Source of the DNA: Myxococcus stipitatus
GTDB lineage: Bacteria > Myxococcota > Myxococcia > Myxococcales > Myxococcaceae
DNA: 64,000 bases
Direction of reading: 5' to 3'
Assembly (NCBI RefSeq): GCF_021412625.1
Contig: NZ_JAKCFI010000008.1
Location: forward strand, 372,001 to 436,000
Part shown: piece by piece, positions 50,902 through 59,360 of the stretch
Position numbering within the stretch: position 1 is the first letter of the stretch
Layout: every line of letters begins with the position of its first letter
Position numbers and translations under genes: made by a program
The notes under the pieces: generated by a model
Told to the model about the DNA's origin: nothing
The model's database searches: none
Seen by the model: the letters and a program-made list of their open reading frames with translations, nothing else

Positions 50902-50957
50902 GCTCGGACTCCCGCCAGGTCGGCCGCCATTTCGTGACGTCCCCCACCCTATCTGAA

Positions 50958-50967
50958 CGAACGTTCG
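50958..50967. promoter_or_regulatory. Operator-like palindrome, TetR/hydrolase intergenic region
   Basis: The perfect 10-bp palindrome CGAACGTTCG sits 15 bases before the TetR ATG within TGAACGAACGTTCGATAA. It resembles the short inverted repeats bound by TetR-family repressors. It lies between the two divergent starts (50901 and 50983). Confidence 0.5.
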
Positions 50968-50982
50968 ATAAGCAAGACAGAC

Positions 50983-51627
50983 ATGAGCCACTCGACCCGC
51001 TCCCGCCTCCGCGCGCAGACGGCCAGCCTCCCGCCTTCCTCCTCCGATGGGACGCGGCGGCGCATCCTGGAGACCGCCCTCCAGTTGTTCGCGAGCCGCG
51101 GGTATCACGACACGTCCATCCGCGACCTGGCGAAGGCGTTGGAGCTGCAGCCCAGCGCGCTCTACGCGCACTTCCCCTCGAAGGAGCACGTGCTCGCGGA
51201 GCTGGTGCGCATCGGGCACGAGGCGCACCATCAGGCGCTGGTGGCGGCGTTGAAGGAGGCGGGGACGACGGACCCGGCGGAGCAGGTGCGCGCGCTGGTG
51301 CGGGCGCACACGCGGATGCACGCGCTGCACCCGCAGCTGGCGCTCGTGGTGAACGAGGAGTTCTACGCGCTCACGCCGGAGATGGCGGCGCCGGCGCTCG
51401 CGCTGCGCCAGCAGTCCACGCTCCTGCTGGCGGAGGTCGTCGAGCGGGGAATCTCCCAGCAGCGTTTCTCGCCCCCGCACCCTCGCGCCACCGCCGCCGC
51501 CATCTCCGCCATGGGCGTGCGGCTGCCCTACTGGTACGAGCTGGACAGCGGGCTCGGCGTGGACGACCTCGCGGACATCCACGCCGAGCTGGCCCTGCGC
51601 ATGCTCGGCGTGCGCGGGCGGGGGTGA
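50983..51627 (+). CDS. TetR-family transcriptional regulator
   Basis: The 214-residue regulator has the TetR HTH (RRRILETALQLFASRGYHDTSIRDLAKALELQPSALYAHFPSKEHVL, about 25-70). A helical ligand-binding domain follows. It probably represses itself and the divergent hydrolase gene from the palindrome just upstream. The C-terminal domain contains no diagnostic ligand motif. Confidence 0.9.
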   Translation: MSHSTRSRLRAQTASLPPSSSDGTRRRILETALQLFASRGYHDTSIRDLAKALELQPSALYAHFPSKEHVLAELVRIGHEAHHQALVAALKEAGTTDPAEQVRALVRAHTRMHALHPQLALVVNEEFYALTPEMAAPALALRQQSTLLLAEVVERGISQQRFSPPHPRATAAAISAMGVRLPYWYELDSGLGVDDLADIHAELALRMLGVRGRG

Positions 51628-51634
51628 GACCGCG

Positions 51635-53245
51635 TCAGTCCAGCAGGTGCGGGTTGCGCACGACGAGCAGCCCGGCCAGCACGGTGGCGACGTAGTCGTT
51701 GAGGTGCCCCGCCTCGATGAGCGCCGTCACGTCCCGCGTGCCGCCCGCGGCGATGGCCTGGTCCACCTTCTGGTCGCCCTGGTTGTAGGCCGCGAGCACC
51801 AGTCGCCAGTCCGCGTAGCGCGCGTTCAGGTCGGACAGCAGCGCCGCGGCGGCCTGCGTCTCCCGCGCCACGTCCAGCCGCTCGTCCTTCGTGTCGCTCA
51901 CCTCCAGGCCATACCGGCGCGCCGTGTCGGGGATGAACATCCACACGCCCGCGCCGCGCATGCCCGGCGCGTACGAGGGGCCCCCATCCGTCTGCGCCAT
52001 GTTCGTCACCGCGGACTCCACCACCGCCACCGCGAGCAGCCCCTCGGGCAGCCCCTTCTGCTTCAGCGTCGACGCGAGCGCCGCGCGGTGCGTGCCCAGG
52101 TTCGTCAACGCCCGCTTCATGAAGGCCTGCCCCTTCTCGGTGCCGATGAAGCGATTGAGCTGCTCGACGACCTTCGCGTCCACCACCACGGACAGGTCGC
52201 CTCCCGCGGGCTGGCTCGCGCGGGCCAGGGCCTGCGCCTCCGCCAACGTCACGGCGCGACCCCGCGCCGCGCCCTGCGCCATGACGGCCACCGGGACGAG
52301 GATGAGGCACAGCGCGGCGAGCAGCGACGTGACGCCATGCGCGCGAACGGGACGGGACTGGAACAGCATGTGGATTCTCCTCTGCGTGGGATGGGACATG
52401 CCGGTGGCACCGGCGGGAAGGGGCGCAGCGCCCGGGAGCCGAAGCGCCGCCTGGAGGAGGCAGCGCGCGTACGCGGTCGCCTGCGCCCGACCGCTGGACA
52501 CCAGCGCCTCGTCACACGCCAGCTCCTGGAGCGAGGCCAGCCACCGGGACAGCGCGTGCGCCGCGGGGTGCCAGAAGAACGCGCCCGTGACGAGCAGTCG
52601 CGCGAAGGCCAGGTGCGTGTCCCGCTGACGGTGGTGCTGCAGCTCGTGCAGCACCGTCAGGCGGAAGGCCTCCGCGTCCTCCAGCAGCGCGGGCGGCACC
52701 ACCACCCACGCCGAGGGACGCCGCCCCACCCGGGGAAACCACGCCGAGAACGCCGGGGCTCCCTCCGTCCCGAGCACCACCGCGACCTTCCCCACCCCGC
52801 GCACCTTCGGCAATCCCTCCAGCCGCCGAAGCAACTGGTGATGCCGCCGGAGCGCCCCCCCGGTGAAGAGCACCGCGCCCACTCCCAGCCCCAGGGCCAC
52901 CCACGTCCACGCCGCCGAGGGACGCAGGGGCTCGCGCCTCGCGGTGGACACCACCGGCAGCGCCGCCTCCGCGCTCCACGAGGACTCCGCGAGCAGCCCC
53001 GCGCGACTCGCCACCGAGCGCTCGAAGGTGAAGAGCGGCCCCGCCGGAGCGAGCGCGTGCGCCGCGAACGCGAGCAGCGGCAACACGAGCGACAACCCCA
53101 GCACACCCCGCCCCACGCGCAAGGCCTGACGCGACGCCAGCGGCGCCCCCACCCATGTCAACACCCCGAGCGCCGCGCGCGCCCCCAGGAGCGCCACGGG
53201 CAACAACACCGCCACGCCGAGATAGAGCGACACCAGGGGGCTCAT
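51635..53245 (-). CDS. BlaR1-like M56 peptidase fused to a lytic transglycosylase domain
   Basis: The 536-residue protein starts like BlaR1/MecR1. It has several membrane segments (1-130) and an M56 zinc-peptidase domain with HELQHHR (H200, E201, H204) and ELACDEAL near 241. After another hydrophobic stretch (305-323), the C-terminus, instead of a penicillin-binding sensor, reads as a lytic transglycosylase: VVDAKVVEQLNRF, LAVAVVESAVTN (candidate catalytic E410), GVWMFIPDTARRYGL and LVLAAYNQGDQKV. It follows a BlaI gene in an operon, so I infer that it senses cell-wall material and relieves BlaI repression. GGAGG precedes ATG 53245. Confidence 0.8.
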   Translation of the reverse strand: MSPLVSLYLGVAVLLPVALLGARAALGVLTWVGAPLASRQALRVGRGVLGLSLVLPLLAFAAHALAPAGPLFTFERSVASRAGLLAESSWSAEAALPVVSTARREPLRPSAAWTWVALGLGVGAVLFTGGALRRHHQLLRRLEGLPKVRGVGKVAVVLGTEGAPAFSAWFPRVGRRPSAWVVVPPALLEDAEAFRLTVLHELQHHRQRDTHLAFARLLVTGAFFWHPAAHALSRWLASLQELACDEALVSSGRAQATAYARCLLQAALRLPGAAPLPAGATGMSHPTQRRIHMLFQSRPVRAHGVTSLLAALCLILVPVAVMAQGAARGRAVTLAEAQALARASQPAGGDLSVVVDAKVVEQLNRFIGTEKGQAFMKRALTNLGTHRAALASTLKQKGLPEGLLAVAVVESAVTNMAQTDGGPSYAPGMRGAGVWMFIPDTARRYGLEVSDTKDERLDVARETQAAAALLSDLNARYADWRLVLAAYNQGDQKVDQAIAAGGTRDVTALIEAGHLNDYVATVLAGLLVVRNPHLLD

Positions 53246-53360
53246 GAGCGGCCTCCGTTCGTCGCCACCGGGCACGCCTCGACAGAACCCCGCGCGGCCT
53301 CGCCGCGGCGTCTCGCGGGACCCGACGGAAGCGCCACGCCCCATGACGGGAAGGCATCCG

Positions 53361-53759
53361 TCATGACCGGCCCCCCTTGCCCTTGAGCAGCTTGCGGATC
53401 TGCTCCACCTCGTCGGGCGCGAGCGGCACCGCCTCCACCAGCCGCGCCACCAGCGCGGAGGGCGTCCCGTCGAAGACGGTGTCCACCAGGTGCCGCAGGC
53501 TCTGCGCCTCGTACGTCTCGCGCGGCAGCACCGCCGAATACAGGTGTCCGCGCCCCTGCTTGCGGCTGACCACCACGCCCTTCTGCTCGAGGATGCGCAG
53601 CACCGTGCTGACGGACGTGTACGCCAGCGCGCGCTCGGCGGGCAGCGCCTCCAGCACGTCCGCCACGCTCACCTCGCCCTGCCGCCACACGATGTGCATC
53701 AGCTCGAGCTCCACCGGCGTGAGCGGCCGGGGCGCCTCGGGCTCGGGATTCTTGGCCAT
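53361..53759 (-). CDS. BlaI/MecI/CopY-family repressor
   Basis: The 132-residue winged-helix repressor shows LTPVELELMHIVWRQGEVSVADVLEAL and YTSVSTVLRILEQKGVVVSRKQGRGHLYSA, the BlaI family pattern. It also has a C-terminal dimerisation helix. In BlaI the repressor is inactivated by proteolysis triggered by BlaR1; the M56 gene follows 115 bp downstream. ATG 53759 has GGAGGA ten bases upstream; an ATG at 53783 lies immediately next to the operators and would add eight residues. It is probably autoregulated. Confidence 0.9.
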   Translation of the reverse strand: MAKNPEPEAPRPLTPVELELMHIVWRQGEVSVADVLEALPAERALAYTSVSTVLRILEQKGVVVSRKQGRGHLYSAVLPRETYEAQSLRHLVDTVFDGTPSALVARLVEAVPLAPDEVEQIRKLLKGKGGRS

Positions 53760-53788
53760 GGATGGAACGTCCTCCGTGGCCATGAACT

Positions 53789-53826
53789 ACTAAGACTTTA
53801 GTTCTTCGTCAACTAAGGCCTTAGTT
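53789..53826. promoter_or_regulatory. Two BlaI-type operator palindromes
   Basis: ACTAAGACTTTAGT (53789-53802) and the perfect 16-bp palindrome AACTAAGGCCTTAGTT (53811-53826) lie 23 bp apart, centre to centre. They lie just upstream of the BlaI start. Two dyads in this place are typical of BlaI/MecI control. The second overlaps the stop codon of the emfourin-like gene. Confidence 0.7.
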
Positions 53827-54144
53827 GTTCCGTTCCCGGCGCGCTCGGGTGGCCCGCTTCACCTGCGACAGCAGCTCCCGCAGGCGCGGGTCCTCCACGG
53901 GCTCCTCCACGCGCACGGAGTGACGCCGCTCCCCGTCCTCCACGGTGAGGGTGTAGCGGCGCCGGTCCGCGCCCTGGGAGCCCGAGCCCACCACCGGCGG
54001 CAGTGTCTCGAAGTGGACATCGCGCAGGGCGCGCTGGAGGGCCTGTGCCTGCTCGGCCGGCAGCTCCTCCAGCGTCACGCCCCGGGGGCGCGACAGGCCG
54101 GGGAACGCGGCCAGCCCACCCTCCTGGGAGAGCAGGATGCGCAT
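53821..54144 (-). CDS. Emfourin-like inhibitor, partner of the M4 protease
   Basis: This 107-residue soluble protein reads MRILLSQEGGLAAFPGLSRP, then a helix LEELPAEQAQALQRALRDVHF, then DRRRYTLTVEDGERRHSVRVEEP. This resembles emfourin, the small protein that inhibits protealysin-like M4 proteases and is encoded next to them. It starts 7 bp after the protease stop, on the same strand, so the pair is co-translated. Identification rests on position plus these motifs. Confidence 0.68.
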   Translation of the reverse strand: MRILLSQEGGLAAFPGLSRPRGVTLEELPAEQAQALQRALRDVHFETLPPVVGSGSQGADRRRYTLTVEDGERRHSVRVEEPVEDPRLRELLSQVKRATRARRERNN

Positions 54145-54151
54145 CGCGACG

Positions 54152-55288
54152 TCACGCCCCGGGCTGGACGGCGGTCTGGCCCCATTGCGGGATGGAGACG
54201 CGGTCCCTGGACACGCGGATGCCCACCTCCTCCCAGCCGGCCTGCACCGCCTCCGACTCCGCGCCCGTCCCGTACAGTCGCGTCGCCGCCATGATGGTGA
54301 TGCGCGCGAAGTCGACGAAGGTGATGTCCGGGATGATGCGCGGGTCTCTTATCGCCTCGTACCAGATGCGCCCGGCCTTCTCCCACGCGAAGCCGCCCAG
54401 CCGCGTGGCCACCAGGTAGAAGGCGTGGTTGGGGATGCCGGAGTTGATGTGCACCCCGCCGTTGTCCTCCCACGTCCGCACGTAGTCGCGCATGTGGCCG
54501 GGCTGCGGGTCCTTGCCCAGCACGTCGTCGTCGAACGCGCTCCCCGGCTCCTTCATGGAGCGCAGCGCCTTGCCCTGGACGTCCTTCGTGAAGAGGCCCG
54601 CGCCAATGAGCCAGTCCGCCTGCCGCGCTTCCTGTCCCAGCACGTGCTGCCTCACCAACGAGCCGAAGACGTCGGACATGGACTCGTTGAGCGCGCCCGC
54701 CTCGCGGAAGTACCACAGCGGCCCCTCGACCTCCGTCACCCCGTGCGTCAGCTCGTGCGCGATGACGTCCAGCGCCAGGGTGAAGCGGTTGAACAGCTCC
54801 CCGTCCCCGTCGCCGAACACCATGCGCTTGCCGTCCCAGAAGGCGTTGTCGTAGTCCCGGCCGTAGTGGACGAAGGCCTGCAACGGCATCCCGTCCCCGT
54901 CGACGGAGTTGCGCCCCAGCACCTGCCAGAAGAAGTCGTACGTGGCCCCCAGGCCGTCGTACGCCTCGTCCGCCGCCGTGTCGCCGCTAGGCGCCTGCCC
55001 CTCCGAGCGGACCAGCGTCCCGGGGAAGGCCTCCTCGCCCTTCAGGTCGTAGACGGTGCGTTGGCGCTGCGACTCCACCACCATGGCCGGCACGCGGCGC
55101 GGAATGGGCGCGGTGGTGGCGCTCCGACCACCCGCGAAGCGCAGCGCCCGGAACGTGCTGTCGGTCGCCACCGTGCGCAGCGCCTTCACCCGCTGCGACG
55201 GCGACCCGTTCTGCGCGATGGAGCGCAGCAGGTACGGTGGAAGGATGCAGTGAATGGAATGGATGTGTCGGCCACGACATGTCGCCAT
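54152..55288 (-). CDS. Protealysin-like M4 metalloprotease
   Basis: The 378-residue protease has the zinc motif HELTH (H178, E179, H182), the third ligand in GALNESMSDV near 203, and the GIPNHAFY region with its catalytic histidine (near 308). Its short N-terminal propeptide contains CILPPYLL (14-21), the PPL-type signature of protealysins. No Sec signal is visible, as in that group. ATG 55288 follows AGGGGGG. The next gene encodes an emfourin-like inhibitor. The cytoplasmic or unconventional export route is inferred from the missing signal. Confidence 0.87.
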   Translation of the reverse strand: MATCRGRHIHSIHCILPPYLLRSIAQNGSPSQRVKALRTVATDSTFRALRFAGGRSATTAPIPRRVPAMVVESQRQRTVYDLKGEEAFPGTLVRSEGQAPSGDTAADEAYDGLGATYDFFWQVLGRNSVDGDGMPLQAFVHYGRDYDNAFWDGKRMVFGDGDGELFNRFTLALDVIAHELTHGVTEVEGPLWYFREAGALNESMSDVFGSLVRQHVLGQEARQADWLIGAGLFTKDVQGKALRSMKEPGSAFDDDVLGKDPQPGHMRDYVRTWEDNGGVHINSGIPNHAFYLVATRLGGFAWEKAGRIWYEAIRDPRIIPDITFVDFARITIMAATRLYGTGAESEAVQAGWEEVGIRVSRDRVSIPQWGQTAVQPGA

Positions 55289-55446
55289 CGATGTCCCCCC
55301 TAGAGAGCTGACAGCCCTCAAGGTAGGGACCTCGCCCCGGTGACAACCGGCCCTGCACACCCGGCCCGCACCGCCCCACGCCCGGCGCCCGGCCCGCGCT
55401 GCGCCGCGCTCCCACGGCGCGGGAGGACCCGGCACCCGCTCGCGCG

Positions 55447-57036
55447 TCACACCCCCAGCGCGTCGCGCAGCTCCGGCAGCTGCTCGGCCTTCACCGCGCC
55501 GAACACGAACCGGTCCGGGCGCAGCACCACCACGTCCGCCGTGTAGCGGCTGAACCACGCATCCAGCTTGCCCGTGACGTCCACCACCGAGGGCACGTCG
55601 TGCCCCTCGTCCGCGTCCGCCTGCACGGCGAGCAGCCGGCCGCCCAGCGCCTCCGCCAGGTTGCGCGCCGCCTCCCGCTGCGCCGCGGGCGCGTTGGCGC
55701 GGCACAGCACCGCGAACTCGTTGCCGAGCGCCTCGTCCAGCAGCACCTCCTCGCCCGACGACAGCCGCACCTTCGGCTGGATGAAGAACGACCCCTGGGG
55801 CGCCTGCGAGTCCTGGCTGCCGCCCTCGAAGTAGAAGCCCTGGTAGTGGCGCGGCGCCTGCTTGAACTCGAAGCCCTGGATGAAGCGCTTCACCCGGGGG
55901 ATGCGCTGCACGGCGCGCATCAGAAGGTCGCGCGCGGTGGCCACCACCGAATTGCGGGCGAGGAACAGGTGTCCCACCCGGATGCACAGCTTCTGCAGCG
56001 ACTCCACGTGCGGACGACGCTCCTCCTCGTAGGTGTCCAGCAGCGAGTCCGGCGCCATCCCCTTGAGCACCCGGTGGAGCTTCCACGCCAGGTTGGACGC
56101 GTCGCGCAGCCCGGAGGTGAGCCCCTGGCCCATGAAGGGCGGCATCGTGTGCGCCGCGTCACCGAGCAGGAAGACGTTCCCGTCGCGCCACTTCGCCGCG
56201 TTGAGGCAGTGGAACGTGTACACCTGCGCGCGCTGGATGTTGACGCGGTCGGGGTCGATGTACGGCGTCAGGAGCTGGCGGATGGTCTCCGGCCGCTCCA
56301 TGTACTCGCGCGTCTCACCGGGCATCAGCATGAACTCCCAGCGGAACTGCCCCGCCGCGCCCGTGGCCACGAAGGCCGGTCGCTTCGGGTCGCACACGAA
56401 GCGGCACATGTCCGGCAGCTCGCCCTCCACGGAGCCGGACACCGCCAGCCACAGCTCGTCGTACGTCCGCCCCGACAGCTTGATGTTCAGGGCCTTGCGC
56501 ACGGAGCTGCGGGCGCCGTCGCACCCCAGCAGGAAGCGGGCCCGGACCGTGCGCACCTCGCCCGTCTGCACCTGGCGGTAGCGCACCGTCACCCCGGTGG
56601 CGTCCTGTTCCAGCGACTCGAGCGAGGCGCCAATCTCCAGGTTCACGTGCGCGAAGCGCTGCATGCCCTCGCGCAGGGAGCGTTCGAGCAGCGGCTGATG
56701 GAAGAACCACAGCGGCGTGTAGCCGTAGCCGAAGTCCGTCTGACCCGGGTGCACCTGCGCGAAGCGCTTGCCGCCGTTGCCCACGTACTCGAAGACCTGG
56801 GACTGGCGCATGTCGCGCCGCAGCTCGTCCACCAGGCCGGCGGCCTGGTAGATGCGCAGCGCTTCGTCATCGCATGAGAAAGCGCGAGGCTGGCCATGCG
56901 GCGCCAGGTCCTGCTCCAGCACCAACGTCCGCACCCCCAGGCTGCCCAGGAGATTGCTCGTCAGTGCCCCCACGGGACCGCAGCCGCTGATGATGACATC
57001 GACCTCCATGTCGGCCTGCTGCCTGTCACAAATCAT
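55447..57036 (-). CDS. FAD-dependent aromatic hydroxylase (MhpA-like)
   Basis: This 529-residue flavoprotein monooxygenase has the FAD-binding SGCGPVGALTSNLL, the DG motif GCDGARSSVRKAL and the GD motif FLLGDAAHTMPPFMGQGLTSGLRDASNLAWKL. A thioredoxin-like C-terminal domain follows. It is in the PheA/MhpA family, which hydroxylates phenolic compounds such as 3-(3-hydroxyphenyl)propionate. ATG 57036 begins MICDRQQADM; ATG 57009 is an alternative. It is divergent from a BTAD regulator, which probably controls it. Confidence 0.88.
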   Translation of the reverse strand: MICDRQQADMEVDVIISGCGPVGALTSNLLGSLGVRTLVLEQDLAPHGQPRAFSCDDEALRIYQAAGLVDELRRDMRQSQVFEYVGNGGKRFAQVHPGQTDFGYGYTPLWFFHQPLLERSLREGMQRFAHVNLEIGASLESLEQDATGVTVRYRQVQTGEVRTVRARFLLGCDGARSSVRKALNIKLSGRTYDELWLAVSGSVEGELPDMCRFVCDPKRPAFVATGAAGQFRWEFMLMPGETREYMERPETIRQLLTPYIDPDRVNIQRAQVYTFHCLNAAKWRDGNVFLLGDAAHTMPPFMGQGLTSGLRDASNLAWKLHRVLKGMAPDSLLDTYEEERRPHVESLQKLCIRVGHLFLARNSVVATARDLLMRAVQRIPRVKRFIQGFEFKQAPRHYQGFYFEGGSQDSQAPQGSFFIQPKVRLSSGEEVLLDEALGNEFAVLCRANAPAAQREAARNLAEALGGRLLAVQADADEGHDVPSVVDVTGKLDAWFSRYTADVVVLRPDRFVFGAVKAEQLPELRDALGV

Positions 57037-57284
57037 GAGAGCCCCCAACTGTGAGTCTGCTGCAATGAATAACGCGCGAGGTGTGACCAGGGTGTGACCG
57101 CACGATTCACCTCGCAACGTCGTCCGCCCCTGACGGCGAGGTGCCGTGAGTTGGAAATTCAAGCGCGTGGGTGCTGGCGGCATTCCACACCCCGGCTGGG
57201 GTCTTCCCTACCCGTGAGGGAGCAGGCGGGCATCGTGTTACGTTACGGCGAGCGTTCTCTCCCATTCCTGGAACCCTGGAGGCC

Positions 57285-59357
57285 ATGGCAGGCGACGACA
57301 CGGCGGGCGCGCAAGTCTTTCGGCTGGAACTGCTGGGCGAGGCGCGCCTGCGGAGCGACAGCGCTTACCTGACGCTGGAGCGGCGCACGGCCGCGGTGCT
57401 GGCATGGCTGGCATTGGAAGGGCCACATCCCAAGTACAGGCTGGCGGGATTGCTGTGGGCCGAGTCGAGCGAGGTCACCGCCCGCAACAACATGCGGCAG
57501 CTCTTGCGCCGGCTGCGCCTGGCGACGGGCACGGAGCTGGTGCACGGCTCGGATGTGCTGTCGTTGGCGGAAAATGTCACCACGGACGCGGCGGAGCTCC
57601 AGGCGCACGTGCTGGCCGGGCGGCACGCCCAGGCGTTGGAGCTGGAAGGCACGCTGCTGGCCGCGCTCGACTTCGACGACTGCCCGGAGTTCCAGTCGTG
57701 GCTGGAGAACGCGCGCGAGCGGCTGGACTCCCTGCGGCGTCGCGCGGCGGCGGCCGAATCCGAGACACGCGAGCGCGCGGGGGACCTGTCCGGCGCGCTG
57801 GAGTTGACGGAGAAGGTGCTGGCCATGGACCCCTACTCCGAGGAGGCGTGGCGGCGGCTGATGCGGCTGCACTACGTGAGCGGGGACCGGATGGCGGCGC
57901 TCAACGCCTTCGAGCGGTGCCGGCGCCTCTTGCGCGAGGAGCTGGACACCCAGCCGCTGCCCCAGACGGTGGCGCTCGCGCGAGAGATCGAGCGCGGCCC
58001 GTCGCTGCCGAGCACGCCCCGCGCGACGACCTCCAAGCTGCCCCTGTCCGTGCTGCGCCCTCCGCTGCTGGTGGGCCGCGAGCGCGAGTGGGAGCGCATG
58101 GAGGCGGCGTGGGAGGCGGGGATGACCATCTTCCTGTCGGGCGAGCCGGGCGTGGGCAAGTCGCGGCTGGCGCACGACTTCGCCGCGTCGCGCGGCAAGT
58201 TCATGGTGCTGGAGTCGCGCCCGGGCGAGCAGCACATCGCCTATTCCTCTCACGTGCGGCTGTTGCGACAGATTCTCGCCCGCTGCCCGGACCCCACGCT
58301 GGAGCCCTGGGTGCGGCGGGAGCTGGCGCGCATGCTGCCGGACATGGCGGGGCCGGAGGGCGTGCCGCCGCCCATGGCGGACGAGTCGGACCGCAGCCGG
58401 TTCCTCGAGGCCCACTGCCGCCTCATCTACCAGGTGTGCGCCGGCTTCGACGCCATGGTGGCGGACGACCTGCAGTACATGGACGCGGCGACGGCGGAGT
58501 TCGCGCTGCTCATGCTGTCGCGCCGCCACGACCCCGGCCCCAACGGCTCCTATCCCCACTTCATCGACACGTTCCGCCGGGACGAGCTGTCCCCGGTGGT
58601 GGCCGCGTGCGTGCAACAACTGGTGGAGGCGGGGCTCGCGGTGGTCATCGAGGTGGAGCCGCTGGAGACGGACGCGGTGGGGGCGCTGCTGGGCAGCCTC
58701 GAGCTGTCCGGCGCCGAGCACCTGCGCGACAACGTCATGCGCTACACCGGCGGCAACCCGCTCTTCATCATGGAGGCGCTGCGACACCTGCTGGAGTCGG
58801 GCGGCCTGGAGCGCGGCTGGCCGGAGCACGTGCAGCCCACCGGCCGGGGCCGTGAGCTCATCCAGCAGCGCCTGGAGCGGCTGTCACCTCCGGCGCTGCA
58901 GGTGGCCCGGCTGGCGGCGCTGGCGCGCACGGACTTCGAGCTGGAGCTGGCCGGCGAGGTGCTGGAGATGTCGTCCCTCTCGCTCGCCACGCACGTGTCG
59001 GAGCTGGAGCACGCGCACGTGCTGCGCGGAGAGCGCTTCACGCACGACCTGCTCTTCGAGGTGGTGCGGGAGACGATTCCGCCCTCGCTCGTGCCGCTGT
59101 TGCACCGGCGGCTCGCCAGCGCGCTGGAGCAGCGCAAGGCCCCGCCCGTCATCATCGCGCAGCACTGGCTGGATGGCCGCGAGCCCGGCCGCGCCGCGCC
59201 CTTCTTCGTCGCCGCCGCCAACGCCGAGTCCGCGGCCCTGCGCCACATGGAGGCCGCGCTCCTGTACTTCCGGGCCGCCACCGCGCTGGAGGAGGCCGGG
59301 GCGGCCGACGAGGCCGCGCGCATCCGCGCCCGCGTGCGCGGCATCCCCAGCGCCTGA
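57285..59357 (+). CDS. BTAD/AAA transcriptional regulator (AfsR-like)
   Basis: The 690-residue protein has an N-terminal DNA-binding domain (FRLELLGEARLRSDSAYLTLERRTAAVLAWLALEG). A BTAD helical domain follows (GALELTEKVLAMDPYSEEAWRRLMRLHYVSGDRMAALNAFERC, near 170-212). The AAA ATPase part carries Walker A SGEPGVGKSR (285-293) and Walker B-like MVADDLQYMD. The C-terminal part is helical. Such proteins regulate metabolic genes in response to ligands. The ATG has GGAGG immediately upstream (tight spacing). It is divergent from the aromatic hydroxylase gene across 248 bp. Confidence 0.85.
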   Translation: MAGDDTAGAQVFRLELLGEARLRSDSAYLTLERRTAAVLAWLALEGPHPKYRLAGLLWAESSEVTARNNMRQLLRRLRLATGTELVHGSDVLSLAENVTTDAAELQAHVLAGRHAQALELEGTLLAALDFDDCPEFQSWLENARERLDSLRRRAAAAESETRERAGDLSGALELTEKVLAMDPYSEEAWRRLMRLHYVSGDRMAALNAFERCRRLLREELDTQPLPQTVALAREIERGPSLPSTPRATTSKLPLSVLRPPLLVGREREWERMEAAWEAGMTIFLSGEPGVGKSRLAHDFAASRGKFMVLESRPGEQHIAYSSHVRLLRQILARCPDPTLEPWVRRELARMLPDMAGPEGVPPPMADESDRSRFLEAHCRLIYQVCAGFDAMVADDLQYMDAATAEFALLMLSRRHDPGPNGSYPHFIDTFRRDELSPVVAACVQQLVEAGLAVVIEVEPLETDAVGALLGSLELSGAEHLRDNVMRYTGGNPLFIMEALRHLLESGGLERGWPEHVQPTGRGRELIQQRLERLSPPALQVARLAALARTDFELELAGEVLEMSSLSLATHVSELEHAHVLRGERFTHDLLFEVVRETIPPSLVPLLHRRLASALEQRKAPPVIIAQHWLDGREPGRAAPFFVAAANAESAALRHMEAALLYFRAATALEEAGAADEAARIRARVRGIPSA

Positions 59358-59360
59358 GCG

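Noticed and set aside
57890-57915. Sequence GCGCTCAACGCCTTCGAGCG resembling the CRISPR repeat start
   Set aside because: It is in the coding frame of the BTAD regulator (AALNAFERC), is not followed by the rest of the repeat, and has no neighbours.
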